Shown here one piece after another: positions 1-8,120 of a stretch of DNA of 42,686 nucleotides. The notes under the pieces are model-generated. The model searched no databases. It worked only from the letters and a program-made list of their open reading frames with translations, and was not told where the DNA came from. The stretch's first letter is position 1; every line of letters starts with the position of its first letter. The position numbers were made by a program, and so were the translations under genes. Source of the DNA: Deltaproteobacteria bacterium (GTDB lineage: Bacteria > Desulfobacterota > Deferrimicrobia > Deferrimicrobiales > Deferrimicrobiaceae). The DNA lies in contig JANXQJ010000093.1 in the NCBI GenBank assembly GCA_025356865.1, positions 1 through 42,686 on the forward strand. The letters run 5' to 3'.

Positions 1-1
1 C

Positions 2-190
2 ATCCTGATGGGTGACCGCGTCGTAAGTGATCCCGATTTGAAAGTGCCGCACCCATCGATGTCGGAGCGGCGTTTCTGCCTGTTGCCCGTATCGGAAATC
101 GCGGGCGATTATCCGGTTCCACCCGGAGGACACACGGTACAAGAACTGCTCGAACGATGCACAGACTCCCTTGAGGTGTTCCCGACATGA
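2..190 (+). CDS. folK: FolK C-terminal part (HPPK), cut by the left edge
   Basis: This is the last 62 codons of 6-hydroxymethyl-7,8-dihydropterin pyrophosphokinase, the enzyme that pyrophosphorylates the pterin before dihydropteroate synthesis in the folate pathway. The reading frame is open to the window edge, so the start lies outside. The visible residues include the family hallmark near the C-terminus, V(S)DPDLKVPHPSMSERRF followed by LLPVSEIAGDYPVP, which matches the HPPK pattern of a DL-x-xPHPxMxxRxFVLxPLxEIAP stretch. The stop codon overlaps the start of the TPR lipoprotein gene (ATGA), which suggests translational coupling. Identification rests on this tail only. Confidence 0.8.
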   Translation: MLMGDRVVSDPDLKVPHPSMSERRFCLLPVSEIAGDYPVPPGGHTVQELLERCTDSLEVFPT

Positions 191-759
191 ATACGACCCA
201 TTTCAGAAAAGCCTTGATCCTTGCCCTGGTCCTGCCGGTGACCTTCGCGTTGCCTGCCTGCCGGAAAACCGAGCCCCCTCCGCCCATGCAGGGAGGAGAT
301 GCGGTCCGGTTGACCGACCTGTCCGAGATCGAAAGCTACAAGGAAATCCTGAAAAAGGATCCCAACAACCTGCAGGCGCTGATCAATGTCGGCAACCGTT
401 ACTATGATTCCGGTCAGGACCGCCAGGCCGTCGACGCCTACAAACGGGCGCTTGCGATCGATCCCGCCAACATCAACGTCCGGGTCGACATGGCCATCTC
501 CTTTCGACGGTTGGGCGACCCCGATGGCGCCATCGAAGAACTGAAAAAGGCGATTTCCATGAATTCCAGACACGCCCAGGCGCGGTACAACCTCGGCGTC
601 ATCCTGGTCCACGACAAGAAAGACGTTGCCGGCGGGATCAAGGCCTGGGAAGCGCTTCTCGAAAATATACCCGATTTCCAGGACCGGGACCGCCTCAAGG
701 CCGACATTGAACGCCTCAAGGCTTCCGAAGGCCCCGGGAGTGGGATGCCCAATAAATAA
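187..759 (+). CDS. TPR-repeat lipoprotein
   Basis: A 190-residue protein beginning with a short basic segment and hydrophobic stretch ending in the lipobox LPAC, so Cys25 is the likely lipidated residue after signal peptidase II cleavage. About three tetratricopeptide repeats follow (roughly residues 58-165), with typical positions such as LQALINVGNRYYDSG and AVDAYKRALAIDP. TPRs mediate protein-protein contacts, so this is probably an envelope-anchored scaffold. The substrate or partner is not evident. It starts inside the folK stop codon and is the last gene before a 213-base gap, so it likely shares folK transcription. Assignment as a TPR lipoprotein is firm; any specific function is unknown. 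Confidence 0.8.
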   Translation: MNTTHFRKALILALVLPVTFALPACRKTEPPPPMQGGDAVRLTDLSEIESYKEILKKDPNNLQALINVGNRYYDSGQDRQAVDAYKRALAIDPANINVRVDMAISFRRLGDPDGAIEELKKAISMNSRHAQARYNLGVILVHDKKDVAGGIKAWEALLENIPDFQDRDRLKADIERLKASEGPGSGMPNK

Positions 760-773
760 ACCATGTTTAGATT

Positions 774-802
774 TTGCTTTATTCAAATCATATGGTTATA
801 AT
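774..802 (+). promoter_or_regulatory. Putative sigma70-type promoter of the IclR gene
   Basis: A perfect TATAAT at 797-802 is preceded 17 bases upstream by TTGCTT (774-779), which matches the -35 consensus at its first three positions. Transcription would begin near 809, inside the 5' arm of a long inverted repeat, leaving a leader of about 165 bases before the IclR start. The strong -10 and correct spacing support it; the -35 is weak. Confidence 0.45.
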
Positions 803-804
803 AA

Positions 805-844
805 CCGGCGAGGACGAATCCAGTTGTTGATTCGTTTTCGCCGG
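805..844 (+). promoter_or_regulatory. Long inverted repeat in the iclR leader
   Basis: Two 16-base arms (805-820 and 829-844) are complementary except for two positions that would form G-U pairs in RNA, with an 8-base loop. It is not followed by a T run, so a classic rho-independent terminator for the lipoprotein gene is doubtful. It lies directly downstream of a perfect -10 box. An operator for the downstream IclR regulator, or a 5' hairpin on its mRNA, is therefore equally plausible. The structure is seen directly; the role is inferred. Confidence 0.55.
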
Positions 845-972
845 TCCTGATTAAAAATCCCCATGCTTATCAGTGGATTTCCAATAATCAGGCGATGAGG
901 TCGAACGGAGGGTCTCTGTAACGCTGTTTTGTTATGAATATTCAGGCCCCATGGCAGGGCGCGGAGGAAACG

Positions 973-1752
973 ATGGTTCGGCGAGACAAATCAAATTACA
1001 TCATCCAGTCGGTGGCCCATGCCTTGGATGTGCTGGAAGAGTTTCACGGCGAGATCGACGAGCTTGGGGTTACCGAACTGAGCAAGAAATTGAAATTGCA
1101 CAAGAATAACGTTTTTCGCGTGTTGGCCACCCTCCAGTCGCGCAACTATATCGAGCAGAACAAGTCCAACGACAGTTATCGCCTCGGCATCAGGTGCCTC
1201 GAACTGGGGCAGACGTTCATCCGCCAGCGCGGTCTTTTGCAGCAGGCCAATCCGGTGCTCCACGAACTCGCCGAGAAGACCGGTGAAACCAGTTACCTTT
1301 CGATGCTTCGGGGAAATGAGGTCGTTTACCTCGATGCGATCGAAACGACCTCTACGGTTCGCGTAATCTCCCGCGTCGGTCTTCACATGCCCCTTCATGC
1401 CACGGCAGCCGGGAAAGCGCTCGTGACGCACGAATCCGAAGAGGAACTGCGCGGGAGATTCGACGGTCCCCTTAAGAAGTTCACCAAGGCGACGCTGGGC
1501 ACCGTTGACGCCTTCATCGCCGAAGTGGCCATCGTGCGTGAAAGAGGGTGGGCCACCGACCTCGAAGAGTTCGAGGAAGGTCTGCGTTGCGTCGCGGCCC
1601 CGATACGCGACTATACCCGCAAGGTCGTCGGGTCGCTCAGCGTCTCCGGTCCTGAAAACAGGTTGTGCGACGAAAAAATCGCCAAGACCATCGGCCCGGC
1701 TGTGGTTGCCGCCGCCCAGGGCCTTTCGAACCGTCTCGGCTTCCACGACTGA
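973..1752 (+). CDS. IclR-family transcriptional regulator
   Basis: A 259-residue IclR-type regulator. The N-terminal winged helix-turn-helix (about residues 10-75, with [21 protein letters not shown]) binds DNA. The C-terminal effector domain carries the familiar [16 protein letters not shown] and [26 protein letters not shown] segments. The ATG at 973 is chosen because GGAGG (963-967) sits five bases upstream; an in-frame ATG at 934 would add 13 residues without a ribosome site. IclR proteins often control catabolism of aromatic acids, glyoxylate or acyl substrates. Here the next gene, 14 bases downstream, is an acyl-CoA dehydrogenase, so a role in controlling acyl-CoA use is likely. The effector is unknown. 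Confidence 0.9.
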   Translation: MVRRDKSNYIIQSVAHALDVLEEFHGEIDELGVTELSKKLKLHKNNVFRVLATLQSRNYIEQNKSNDSYRLGIRCLELGQTFIRQRGLLQQANPVLHELAEKTGETSYLSMLRGNEVVYLDAIETTSTVRVISRVGLHMPLHATAAGKALVTHESEEELRGRFDGPLKKFTKATLGTVDAFIAEVAIVRERGWATDLEEFEEGLRCVAAPIRDYTRKVVGSLSVSGPENRLCDEKIAKTIGPAVVAAAQGLSNRLGFHD

Positions 1753-1766
1753 AAGGATCTTTCAAC

Positions 1767-2909
1767 GTGATCGGGTTTGATCTCACGCCGGAGCAGGTGG
1801 CACTTCAGGATACGGCCCATAAATTCGCAGCCAACGAGATCCGTCCCGTGGCTTCCGAGTGCGATCGCGATGGTCGATTTCCTGAAGAGATATTCCGGAA
1901 AAGTTTCGAAATCGGACTGATGACCGGCTTTATCCCCGAGTCTTTGGGAGGGCTCGGCCTCGGCGCCCTTGAAGGTTGCCTCCTTGAAGAAGAGTTGGGG
2001 TGGGGCTGTTCCGGCATCGCCTCGTCGCTGACCGCCAACGGCCTTGCGCTTGGTCCGATCCTCATTTCCGGGACCGCGGAACAGAAAGAACTGTTCGTCG
2101 CACCCTTCGCTGCCGGATACGGACTCTCTTCGTTTTGCCTGACCGAACCGGGCGCCGGTTCCGACGCCGGCGGCATCAAGACCACCGCCCAACGCGACGG
2201 CGATTCCTATATCCTTTCCGGTCGCAAATGCTTCATCACGAATGGCGGACACGCCTCCCAGTACACCGTTTTCGCTTCCACGGATCGCTCGAAGGGACAC
2301 AAGGGGCTGACCGCCTTCGTGGTTCCGCGGGCGCTTCCAGGCGTTTCCGCGGGGAAGAAGGAAGACAAGATGGGACAGCGCGCGTCCGAAACATCCGACG
2401 TCCTGTTCGAGGATGTTCGGGTTCCCGTTGCAAACCGCCTGGGTGAAGAGGGCGATGGATTCAAGATCGCTATGATGACGCTCGACCGGGCGCGCCCCTC
2501 GATCGCAGCGATGGCCGTCGGCGTTGCCCGTGCGGCGTTCGAGCACGCGGTTAAGTACGCGAAGGAACGGGTCCAGTTCGGGATGCCCATCGCGATGAAC
2601 CAGTCTATCCATTTCATGCTGGCCGATATGGCCATGGATATCGAAGCCGCCCGCCTGCTCACGCTCAAGAGCGCCTGGTTGCTCGATCAGGGCCGCCACG
2701 CGACGAAGGAGTCGTCGTTTGCAAAGGCCTTTGCGTCCGACCTGGCCATGCGCGTTACCACCGACGCGGTCCAGATTTTCGGGGGCTACGGTTACATGAA
2801 GGACTACCCGGTCGAAAAACTGATGCGCGACGCCAAGCTGCTCCAGATTTACGAGGGGACCAGCCAGATTCAGCGGATGATCATCGCCAAGGAAATATTG
2901 ATCAGGTAA
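1767..2909 (+). CDS. Acyl-CoA dehydrogenase
   Basis: A 380-residue FAD enzyme of the acyl-CoA dehydrogenase family, which oxidises an acyl-CoA to the trans-2-enoyl-CoA and passes electrons to electron-transfer flavoprotein. Length is standard. Signature stretches are [14 protein letters not shown] (flavin/substrate region), [17 protein letters not shown] and [10 protein letters not shown]. The Glu of the last (about Glu363) aligns with the catalytic base of short- and medium-chain enzymes. The start is taken as GTG at 1767, giving the normal N-terminus [20 protein letters not shown] with AAAGGA ten bases upstream; longer in-frame starts would run back into iclR. Chain-length preference cannot be read here. 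The stop overlaps the stop of the convergent gene by eight bases. Confidence 0.93.
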   Translation: MIGFDLTPEQVALQDTAHKFAANEIRPVASECDRDGRFPEEIFRKSFEIGLMTGFIPESLGGLGLGALEGCLLEEELGWGCSGIASSLTANGLALGPILISGTAEQKELFVAPFAAGYGLSSFCLTEPGAGSDAGGIKTTAQRDGDSYILSGRKCFITNGGHASQYTVFASTDRSKGHKGLTAFVVPRALPGVSAGKKEDKMGQRASETSDVLFEDVRVPVANRLGEEGDGFKIAMMTLDRARPSIAAMAVGVARAAFEHAVKYAKERVQFGMPIAMNQSIHFMLADMAMDIEAARLLTLKSAWLLDQGRHATKESSFAKAFASDLAMRVTTDAVQIFGGYGYMKDYPVEKLMRDAKLLQIYEGTSQIQRMIIAKEILIR

Positions 2910-4521
2910 TCCCTGACGTCGGAGGATTCGCAAATCCGAGAAGGGATGCGGCGGCATCTTCCAGAGACTGTTTTCCGTCGAGCCGTTCCAGCCACCCCAC
3001 CGGAATCGACGATTCCCCCAGCAACGCCCCTGAAAGGGCGCCAGCCATCGCGCCGATCCGGATCGCATCGTTTCCCGAGTTGATCGCCGAGAGTACCGCT
3101 TCCCCGAAATCGGCCGGATTCGACAACACGCAACCGAAGGCAAAAGGAATCCCTTCCGAGGGAGATTCCCCGTTGCCGACCGTTTTTGCGATCTCTTCGA
3201 TGGATGCCCGACGGAGCAGCAGCGCCGGCAGTTCCGTGCCGATCTTTCGCGCGAGGGAAGGAACGGTCCTGCTCCTGCCGCCGCTCCGGTCGGTTTCGAT
3301 CCCGGCGATGAACGGCGCCGAACTGCGGGCGAACTGAATGGGATCGAGATTCCCGGGCAGCGTGTGAAGCAGTCGCGCGATCGAGATCGACAAGAGGGCG
3401 GCTCCGGCAATCGACGCCGGGTGCGGATGCGTGATGGCCGCGCAGATGCAACTTTCCAGTTTCAACCTTCGAAAATCCCCGGCGTGCAACAGGGCGAACG
3501 GAATGCACCGGGCGGCTGCAGCACTTTCAGGGATCGGTTCACCCGCCTCGAACCAGGGGAATTCCCGCTCGCGCAAATTGCTGGAAAAAAGGATTTCGCC
3601 CTCGGTGGCGTCCTGTCGCGCGATTTCGGACGCGATCGACAAGGCAACCGGATCGGGGTCCATGAGCGGGTTCTTCGAGAGAAGCGACGACAACCCGCCG
3701 TTGAAGGGGATGGCCGGGGGGCGCGGACCTCCGGCCGACCGATTATCGGCAGGAGATTCGATCCGCCCGTAAAGCGCCCTGATATCGCCGCCCGAAAGCC
3801 CCTGGGTAACCCGTCCCAGCGCGGCACCGATCGCCTGCCCCAGGAGCGCCCCGCGATATCGGTCCGGGTAGTCGATCTCGCGCTTGAAATCGAGCGGGCA
3901 CTCTTCGCCCTTGGACATGAACGGGACGGCTTTCCCCCTGCGAACCTGAAACTGGTAGATCGCCTCGGGTTCCTTCCCGAAGAGGAAAGGTTGGTCGATT
4001 CGACCGCGCGAACGATTTCGAACCTTTTTTTCAGCAATTTCCGTCAGTCGGTCCGCCATCTCCCATAGATCTTCATTCCCCTTGATGGGAACACGGCAAA
4101 GGGCCGCGGAAAGTTTCCGGGCTATTTCGACGGATGACTGGAGTCCGGGCCCCCAACCGGGCGCAATTTCGTCCGTCGCGGCCGGTCCTTCTTCCCGGAT
4201 TTCGGGGTTTCTGCCGCCCTCTGACGCAATATCTCCCGGTAAACTTCCGTGATCCCTTCGGGAATCGCCGTTCAGGTGAGGGTAGAGGCGTGAAAGGAGG
4301 TTTCGGATAGCCGATGGGGGGACCTGTGCGGCTTGAAGAATCGGAACCAGTGATTCTACTCGCGGTACCCGGCCACTGTTCATCACCTGTCGGAACAGTT
4401 CGTAACTGACCCCGATCGCTTCACGATTGGCCATGTAAAATTTCCGAAGCGAATCGTAACCGAGGTCGTGGATCCTTTTCACCAGGACATTCGCCAGGAT
4501 GGAATCGATATGTTCGGTCAT
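2902..4521 (-). CDS. HTH-like domain fused to a degenerate ADP-ribosylglycohydrolase
   Basis: A 539-residue protein. Residues 1-85 form a small helical domain ([28 protein letters not shown] type) that resembles a phage-repressor-like helix-turn-helix. A linker follows, then from about residue 218 an ADP-ribosylglycohydrolase (DraG/ARH) fold: [15 protein letters not shown], a [15 protein letters not shown] segment, and a C-terminal [13 protein letters not shown][10 protein letters not shown]. In active members the metal centre uses TDDT near the N-terminus and GGDTDT near the C-terminus. Here these read MDPD and GNDAIR, so some Asp ligands are lost. Catalysis is therefore doubtful, and a sensor or regulator role is possible. 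The start is ATG 4521, with GGGAGGGG six bases upstream. Family membership is likely; the function is unknown. Confidence 0.72.
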   Translation of the reverse strand: MTEHIDSILANVLVKRIHDLGYDSLRKFYMANREAIGVSYELFRQVMNSGRVPRVESLVPILQAAQVPPSAIRNLLSRLYPHLNGDSRRDHGSLPGDIASEGGRNPEIREEGPAATDEIAPGWGPGLQSSVEIARKLSAALCRVPIKGNEDLWEMADRLTEIAEKKVRNRSRGRIDQPFLFGKEPEAIYQFQVRRGKAVPFMSKGEECPLDFKREIDYPDRYRGALLGQAIGAALGRVTQGLSGGDIRALYGRIESPADNRSAGGPRPPAIPFNGGLSSLLSKNPLMDPDPVALSIASEIARQDATEGEILFSSNLREREFPWFEAGEPIPESAAAARCIPFALLHAGDFRRLKLESCICAAITHPHPASIAGAALLSISIARLLHTLPGNLDPIQFARSSAPFIAGIETDRSGGRSRTVPSLARKIGTELPALLLRRASIEEIAKTVGNGESPSEGIPFAFGCVLSNPADFGEAVLSAINSGNDAIRIGAMAGALSGALLGESSIPVGWLERLDGKQSLEDAAASLLGFANPPTSGIT

Positions 4522-4563
4522 GATTGACCCCTCCCGATAGGTGGAATCCATATTACATCGAGT

Positions 4564-4579
4564 GTTGTATCCAGACAAC
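4564..4579 (-). promoter_or_regulatory. Inverted repeat in the putative promoter of the HTH-ARH gene
   Basis: GTTGT (4564-4568) and ACAAC (4575-4579) form an inverted repeat with a six-base spacer, upstream of the HTH-ARH gene. Read on the minus strand, TTGTCT (4578-4573), a 17-base spacer and TAATAT (4555-4550) could act as a weak promoter. The repeat would overlap its -35 and spacer, a position that would suit autorepression by the HTH domain. Both elements are short and the call is tentative. Confidence 0.3.
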
Positions 4580-4639
4580 TAATATCGCAATAGTGACGAA
4601 TATAATCGTAACATTGCCAGATTGCTTGTTGTTGAGGTG

Positions 4640-6676
4640 TCACTTTTTCGGGGCGTAATCCGGTTCAACGGAATCCGCCATGTATTCGGCGATATCCCGT
4701 GTTTCAAAGGTTTCCCCAAGGTCGTGGAACTTGACCGCGTCGTCGAACATGATCAGGCAATACGGGCATGCTGAAGCGATCGACCGGGCGTCCGTTGCGC
4801 GGAGTTGTTCGAAACGCAGGTGATTGATCCGGCGTCCCGGCACCTCCATCCACATCGCCCCACCACCTGCCCCGCAGCAGAAGGAAAAGTCGCGCCGTTT
4901 CTCCGGTTCTGCGACCGTCAAACCGGGAATGGCGGCCAGGACCCTGCGGGGCTCATCGAACAGGTTGTTGTAGCGACCCAGGTAGCAGCTGTCGTGAAAT
5001 GCGACCTCGGTTGAAAGCTTGCGCGACGGAACCAGTCTGCCCGATCCGAGCAGGTCGGCCAGGAAGGAAGCGTGGTGCACGACTTCCACGGATACGCCGA
5101 GCAAAGGGTATTCGTTGAGAAATGTGTTGAAGCAATGAGGGCAACCGGTGATTACCTTCCGGACGTCGTATTTCTCAAACGCCGCCTTGACCGTCGGGAC
5201 GGTTCCGAGTTGAAACAGCCCTTCTTCGCCCAGGCGGCGCGCCGTTTCCCCGCAGCATGTTTCTTCCGGGCCGAGGACGGCGAAATCGACATCGGCGCGC
5301 TTCAGGAGCGTCGCGATGGCCCGGGCGACTTTCCGGTTTCGCGGATCGTATGATGCGGCGCACCCGACCCAGTAAAGGTACTCGAACGTTTTCACCTCCG
5401 AGGCAATCGGTACATCGAGTCCCTCCGCCCAGTCGAGTCGGTCGGATTGGGGCATTCCCCATGGATTCCCGGTATCGCCCGTCTTTCGAAGGGCAACCCG
5501 TGCGCTTTCTGGAATCTTCCCTTCCGAGACGAATCCGCGCCGGACGTCGACGATCATATCCAGGTGCTCGATCGAAACGGGACACGCCCTGACGCATGCC
5601 CCGCACGTCGTGCAAGACCAGATTGCGCCGGGGGTCAGGATATCGCGGGCAAAGGCGTCGCCTTCGCATGGCTGAAGGGTGCCGGTCGGCAGGGGCGAGG
5701 CATATCCCCCTCCGTGGATTACTGCGGCGCTCTTGAGCACGATGTCGCGGGGCGAAAGCGGCATCCCCGCGGCATATGCCGGACATTCGTCCTGGCAGCG
5801 GCCGCATCGGGTACAGGCATCGGCGGATAGCATTTGCTTCCAGGAAAAATCGTCGACCGCCAGGGCGCCGGGCCGCTCTTCCTCCTCGATTTCGGGGACC
5901 GCCTGCAACGCGCCGTTTGCCCGGGAACTTCGAAGGAATATGGATGCGGGCGCCGACGCGAGGTGAAACATTTTGGAAAAGGGGACAGATCCCAGGAAGG
6001 CGAAAGCGAGGATCAGGTGGAACCACCAGGCGTACGTGTGTGATGCGACGAGTGTTCCGAAAGGCGCGGCTTGAACAAAAGGGACGATGGCGTTGGAGAC
6101 CCACGATGCCGATGCCGCCGCCGGGCGGGTGGCGGCGATCCGCAAGACTTCGACCAGGAATCCGGATGCGCCGACCGAGGCCAGGAGGGCGAGGGGGCCG
6201 ATCTCGCCGACACCGCGCAAATGACCCGGTAGCGGAAAGCAGAATCGCCGAAGCAGGGCGCCGAGGCATCCGGCGACGAGCAGCAGGCCGAAACTGTTGG
6301 CGAAAACCTTGAACCAGAGATAGAACGCGCCGTCGAGAATGAGGATGCCCAGGTCGTTCTGGATCGCCACGAGGGTGGTCGCGGCCGTCAGCACGAGAAA
6401 GCCGCTGAAGATCGCGGCATGGAAGAGTCCCGAGGTGAGACGGTCGGACACACGGGCCTGGAGCAGGGCGTATTTCAGGAGGGCGGTCATCCGGCCGGCC
6501 AGGTCGTCGAAGCGGTTTTCCCGCTCGGCACGTCCGGTACGCCACGCTTTCACGCGTTGCAGGATACCCGTCCCGGACGTGAGCAATACGATGGCAAAAA
6601 GGGCGTAGGTCGCCATCGGAGCCCAGGCGGGCACGCCCCAGAACAGTTCCCGTCCGATACCCGCGGTGTCGCTCAT
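4640..6676 (-). CDS. Membrane HdrD-like Fe-S oxidoreductase (NarI-like plus CCG domains)
   Basis: A 678-residue fusion. The first ~250 residues hold about five or six hydrophobic helices resembling the cytochrome b subunit of nitrate reductase (NarI-like). Two 4Fe-4S motifs follow (CTRCGRCQDECP and CTTCGACVRACP), and then two cysteine-rich CCG domains of the heterodisulfide-reductase HdrD type (CCGETARRLGEEG and FCCGAGGGAMWME). Such proteins move electrons between soluble carriers and menaquinone. Some are proposed ETF:menaquinone oxidoreductases for acyl-CoA oxidation. With an acyl-CoA dehydrogenase nearby this is an attractive role, but no etfAB genes are visible. ATG 6676 is preferred because it leaves 52 bases to the divergent gene; an in-frame ATG at 6712 is possible. 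Confidence 0.88.
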   Translation of the reverse strand: MSDTAGIGRELFWGVPAWAPMATYALFAIVLLTSGTGILQRVKAWRTGRAERENRFDDLAGRMTALLKYALLQARVSDRLTSGLFHAAIFSGFLVLTAATTLVAIQNDLGILILDGAFYLWFKVFANSFGLLLVAGCLGALLRRFCFPLPGHLRGVGEIGPLALLASVGASGFLVEVLRIAATRPAAASASWVSNAIVPFVQAAPFGTLVASHTYAWWFHLILAFAFLGSVPFSKMFHLASAPASIFLRSSRANGALQAVPEIEEEERPGALAVDDFSWKQMLSADACTRCGRCQDECPAYAAGMPLSPRDIVLKSAAVIHGGGYASPLPTGTLQPCEGDAFARDILTPGAIWSCTTCGACVRACPVSIEHLDMIVDVRRGFVSEGKIPESARVALRKTGDTGNPWGMPQSDRLDWAEGLDVPIASEVKTFEYLYWVGCAASYDPRNRKVARAIATLLKRADVDFAVLGPEETCCGETARRLGEEGLFQLGTVPTVKAAFEKYDVRKVITGCPHCFNTFLNEYPLLGVSVEVVHHASFLADLLGSGRLVPSRKLSTEVAFHDSCYLGRYNNLFDEPRRVLAAIPGLTVAEPEKRRDFSFCCGAGGGAMWMEVPGRRINHLRFEQLRATDARSIASACPYCLIMFDDAVKFHDLGETFETRDIAEYMADSVEPDYAPKK

Positions 6677-6728
6677 TGTCCCCCCGCCATGGATTCGTAG
6701 ATGCGCCGACATGTTAAAATCATCTCTT

Positions 6729-8120
6729 ATGGACGATATATCAAGAACCCGGCTGCGGGAAATTTTCGGGGATCGGTTCCGTGACGCTCCCGATGATCGA
6801 CTCTGCTATTCATTCGACGCCACCGGCCGTGAATATCTCCCCGATGCGGTTGTTTTCCCACTCTGCACGGAGGAAGTCCGCCGGACGGTTCTCCTCGCCA
6901 ACGAGTTCGGATTCCCGGTCGTTCCCCGGGGGGCCGGTTCCGGTTTCTCGGGCGGCTGCCTCCCCGTTCGGGGTGGCGTCGTCCTTTCCACGGAGCGGAT
7001 GGACCGGATCATCACGATCGATTCCGGGAACCTGCTCGCAGTCGTCGAACCGGGCGTCGTGACCGAAACGCTGAAGGAAGCGGCACGCCGGCTTTCCCTG
7101 TTCTATCCACCCGACCCGGCCTCGATGAAGTTCGGGACGATCGGCGGCAATATCGCCGAGTGCGCGGGCGGGATGTCCGCCGTCAAGTATGGTGTGACGC
7201 GCGACTATGTCCTCGGCCTCGAGGCGGTGCTGGGCACCGGTGAACTGATCCGGACCGGCGTTTCCACCGCCAAGGGTGTCGTGGGGTACGACCTGACTCG
7301 CCTGCTGGTCGGATCCGAAGGGACGCTGGGAATCATCACGCGCGCCACGCTCAAGCTGTTGCCGCTCCCCGGATCGACCGGGACGCTGCTCGCGCTGTTC
7401 CGGGACAACGGCGCGGCGGCGCGTGCCGTTGCGGGGATCGTGGCGGCGCGGATCACGCCCAGCGCGATGGAATTGATGGACCGTTCCGCGATCGATTGCG
7501 TCCGCCGCGTCGTAGAGATCGAGATGCCCGAAAATACCGGATGCGCACTCCTCGTCGAGGTCGACGGGGCGCTCGCGGCCGTGATGGCCGAGGCCGACGG
7601 GGTCGAGGCGGCGCTTCGCACCCACGGCGCCATCGAGGTCCGGCGTGCGACCGACGAAGCCGGTCGTGAGCAGCTGTGGAAACTCCGCCGCTCCATATCT
7701 CCCGCGCTTCGGAAGATCGGGGCGGTCAAGCTGAACGAGGATATCGTTGTTCCGCGCAGCGCCCTGCCCGTGATGATGGCCTTCCTGTCCGATCTTGCCG
7801 ATCGGGAGCGTCTCACGATCGTCAACTTCGGTCACGCCGGCGACGGAAACATCCACGTCAACGTGATGATATCGGGTACCGACGCCGACGAGCGCCGGCG
7901 CGCGGATGCGGCGGTCGAGGCGATCTTCCGCAAGACGATCGATCTCGGCGGAACGATCTCCGGAGAGCATGGCGTCGGCATTTCCAAGGCGCCGTTTTTC
8001 GAGATGGAGGTCGGGCCGCTGGGTGTATCCGTCATGAAGCGCCTGAAGGCCGCGTTCGACCCGAAAGGAATTCTCAACCCCGGGAAGATCTGGCTGGACG
8101 AGGGGATGGCCCGTTCTTGA
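6729..8120 (+). CDS. glcD: FAD-linked oxidase, glycolate/D-lactate dehydrogenase GlcD type
   Basis: A 463-residue flavoprotein of the FAD-binding-4 / GlcD family, which oxidises 2-hydroxy acids such as glycolate or D-lactate. Visible motifs are the FAD-binding VVPRGAGSGFSGGC, the MKFGTIGGNIAECAGG loop and the C-terminal GEHGVGISKAPF followed by FDPKGILNPGKIW. ATG 6729 gives the standard N-terminus. Upstream in-frame starts at 6711 and 6666 are less likely because the last would overlap the divergent gene. It overlaps the following Fe-S subunit gene by four bases, the usual GlcDF pairing. The exact hydroxy acid cannot be read from sequence; this family also oxidises 2-hydroxyglutarate and other acids. 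Confidence 0.88.
   Translation: MDDISRTRLREIFGDRFRDAPDDRLCYSFDATGREYLPDAVVFPLCTEEVRRTVLLANEFGFPVVPRGAGSGFSGGCLPVRGGVVLSTERMDRIITIDSGNLLAVVEPGVVTETLKEAARRLSLFYPPDPASMKFGTIGGNIAECAGGMSAVKYGVTRDYVLGLEAVLGTGELIRTGVSTAKGVVGYDLTRLLVGSEGTLGIITRATLKLLPLPGSTGTLLALFRDNGAAARAVAGIVAARITPSAMELMDRSAIDCVRRVVEIEMPENTGCALLVEVDGALAAVMAEADGVEAALRTHGAIEVRRATDEAGREQLWKLRRSISPALRKIGAVKLNEDIVVPRSALPVMMAFLSDLADRERLTIVNFGHAGDGNIHVNVMISGTDADERRRADAAVEAIFRKTIDLGGTISGEHGVGISKAPFFEMEVGPLGVSVMKRLKAAFDPKGILNPGKIWLDEGMARS

Noticed and set aside
1611-3410. A long minus-strand open frame across iclR, the acyl-CoA dehydrogenase and part of the ARH gene.
   Set aside because: It is a shadow of two well-supported genes on the plus strand and one on another minus frame, with no recognisable domain.
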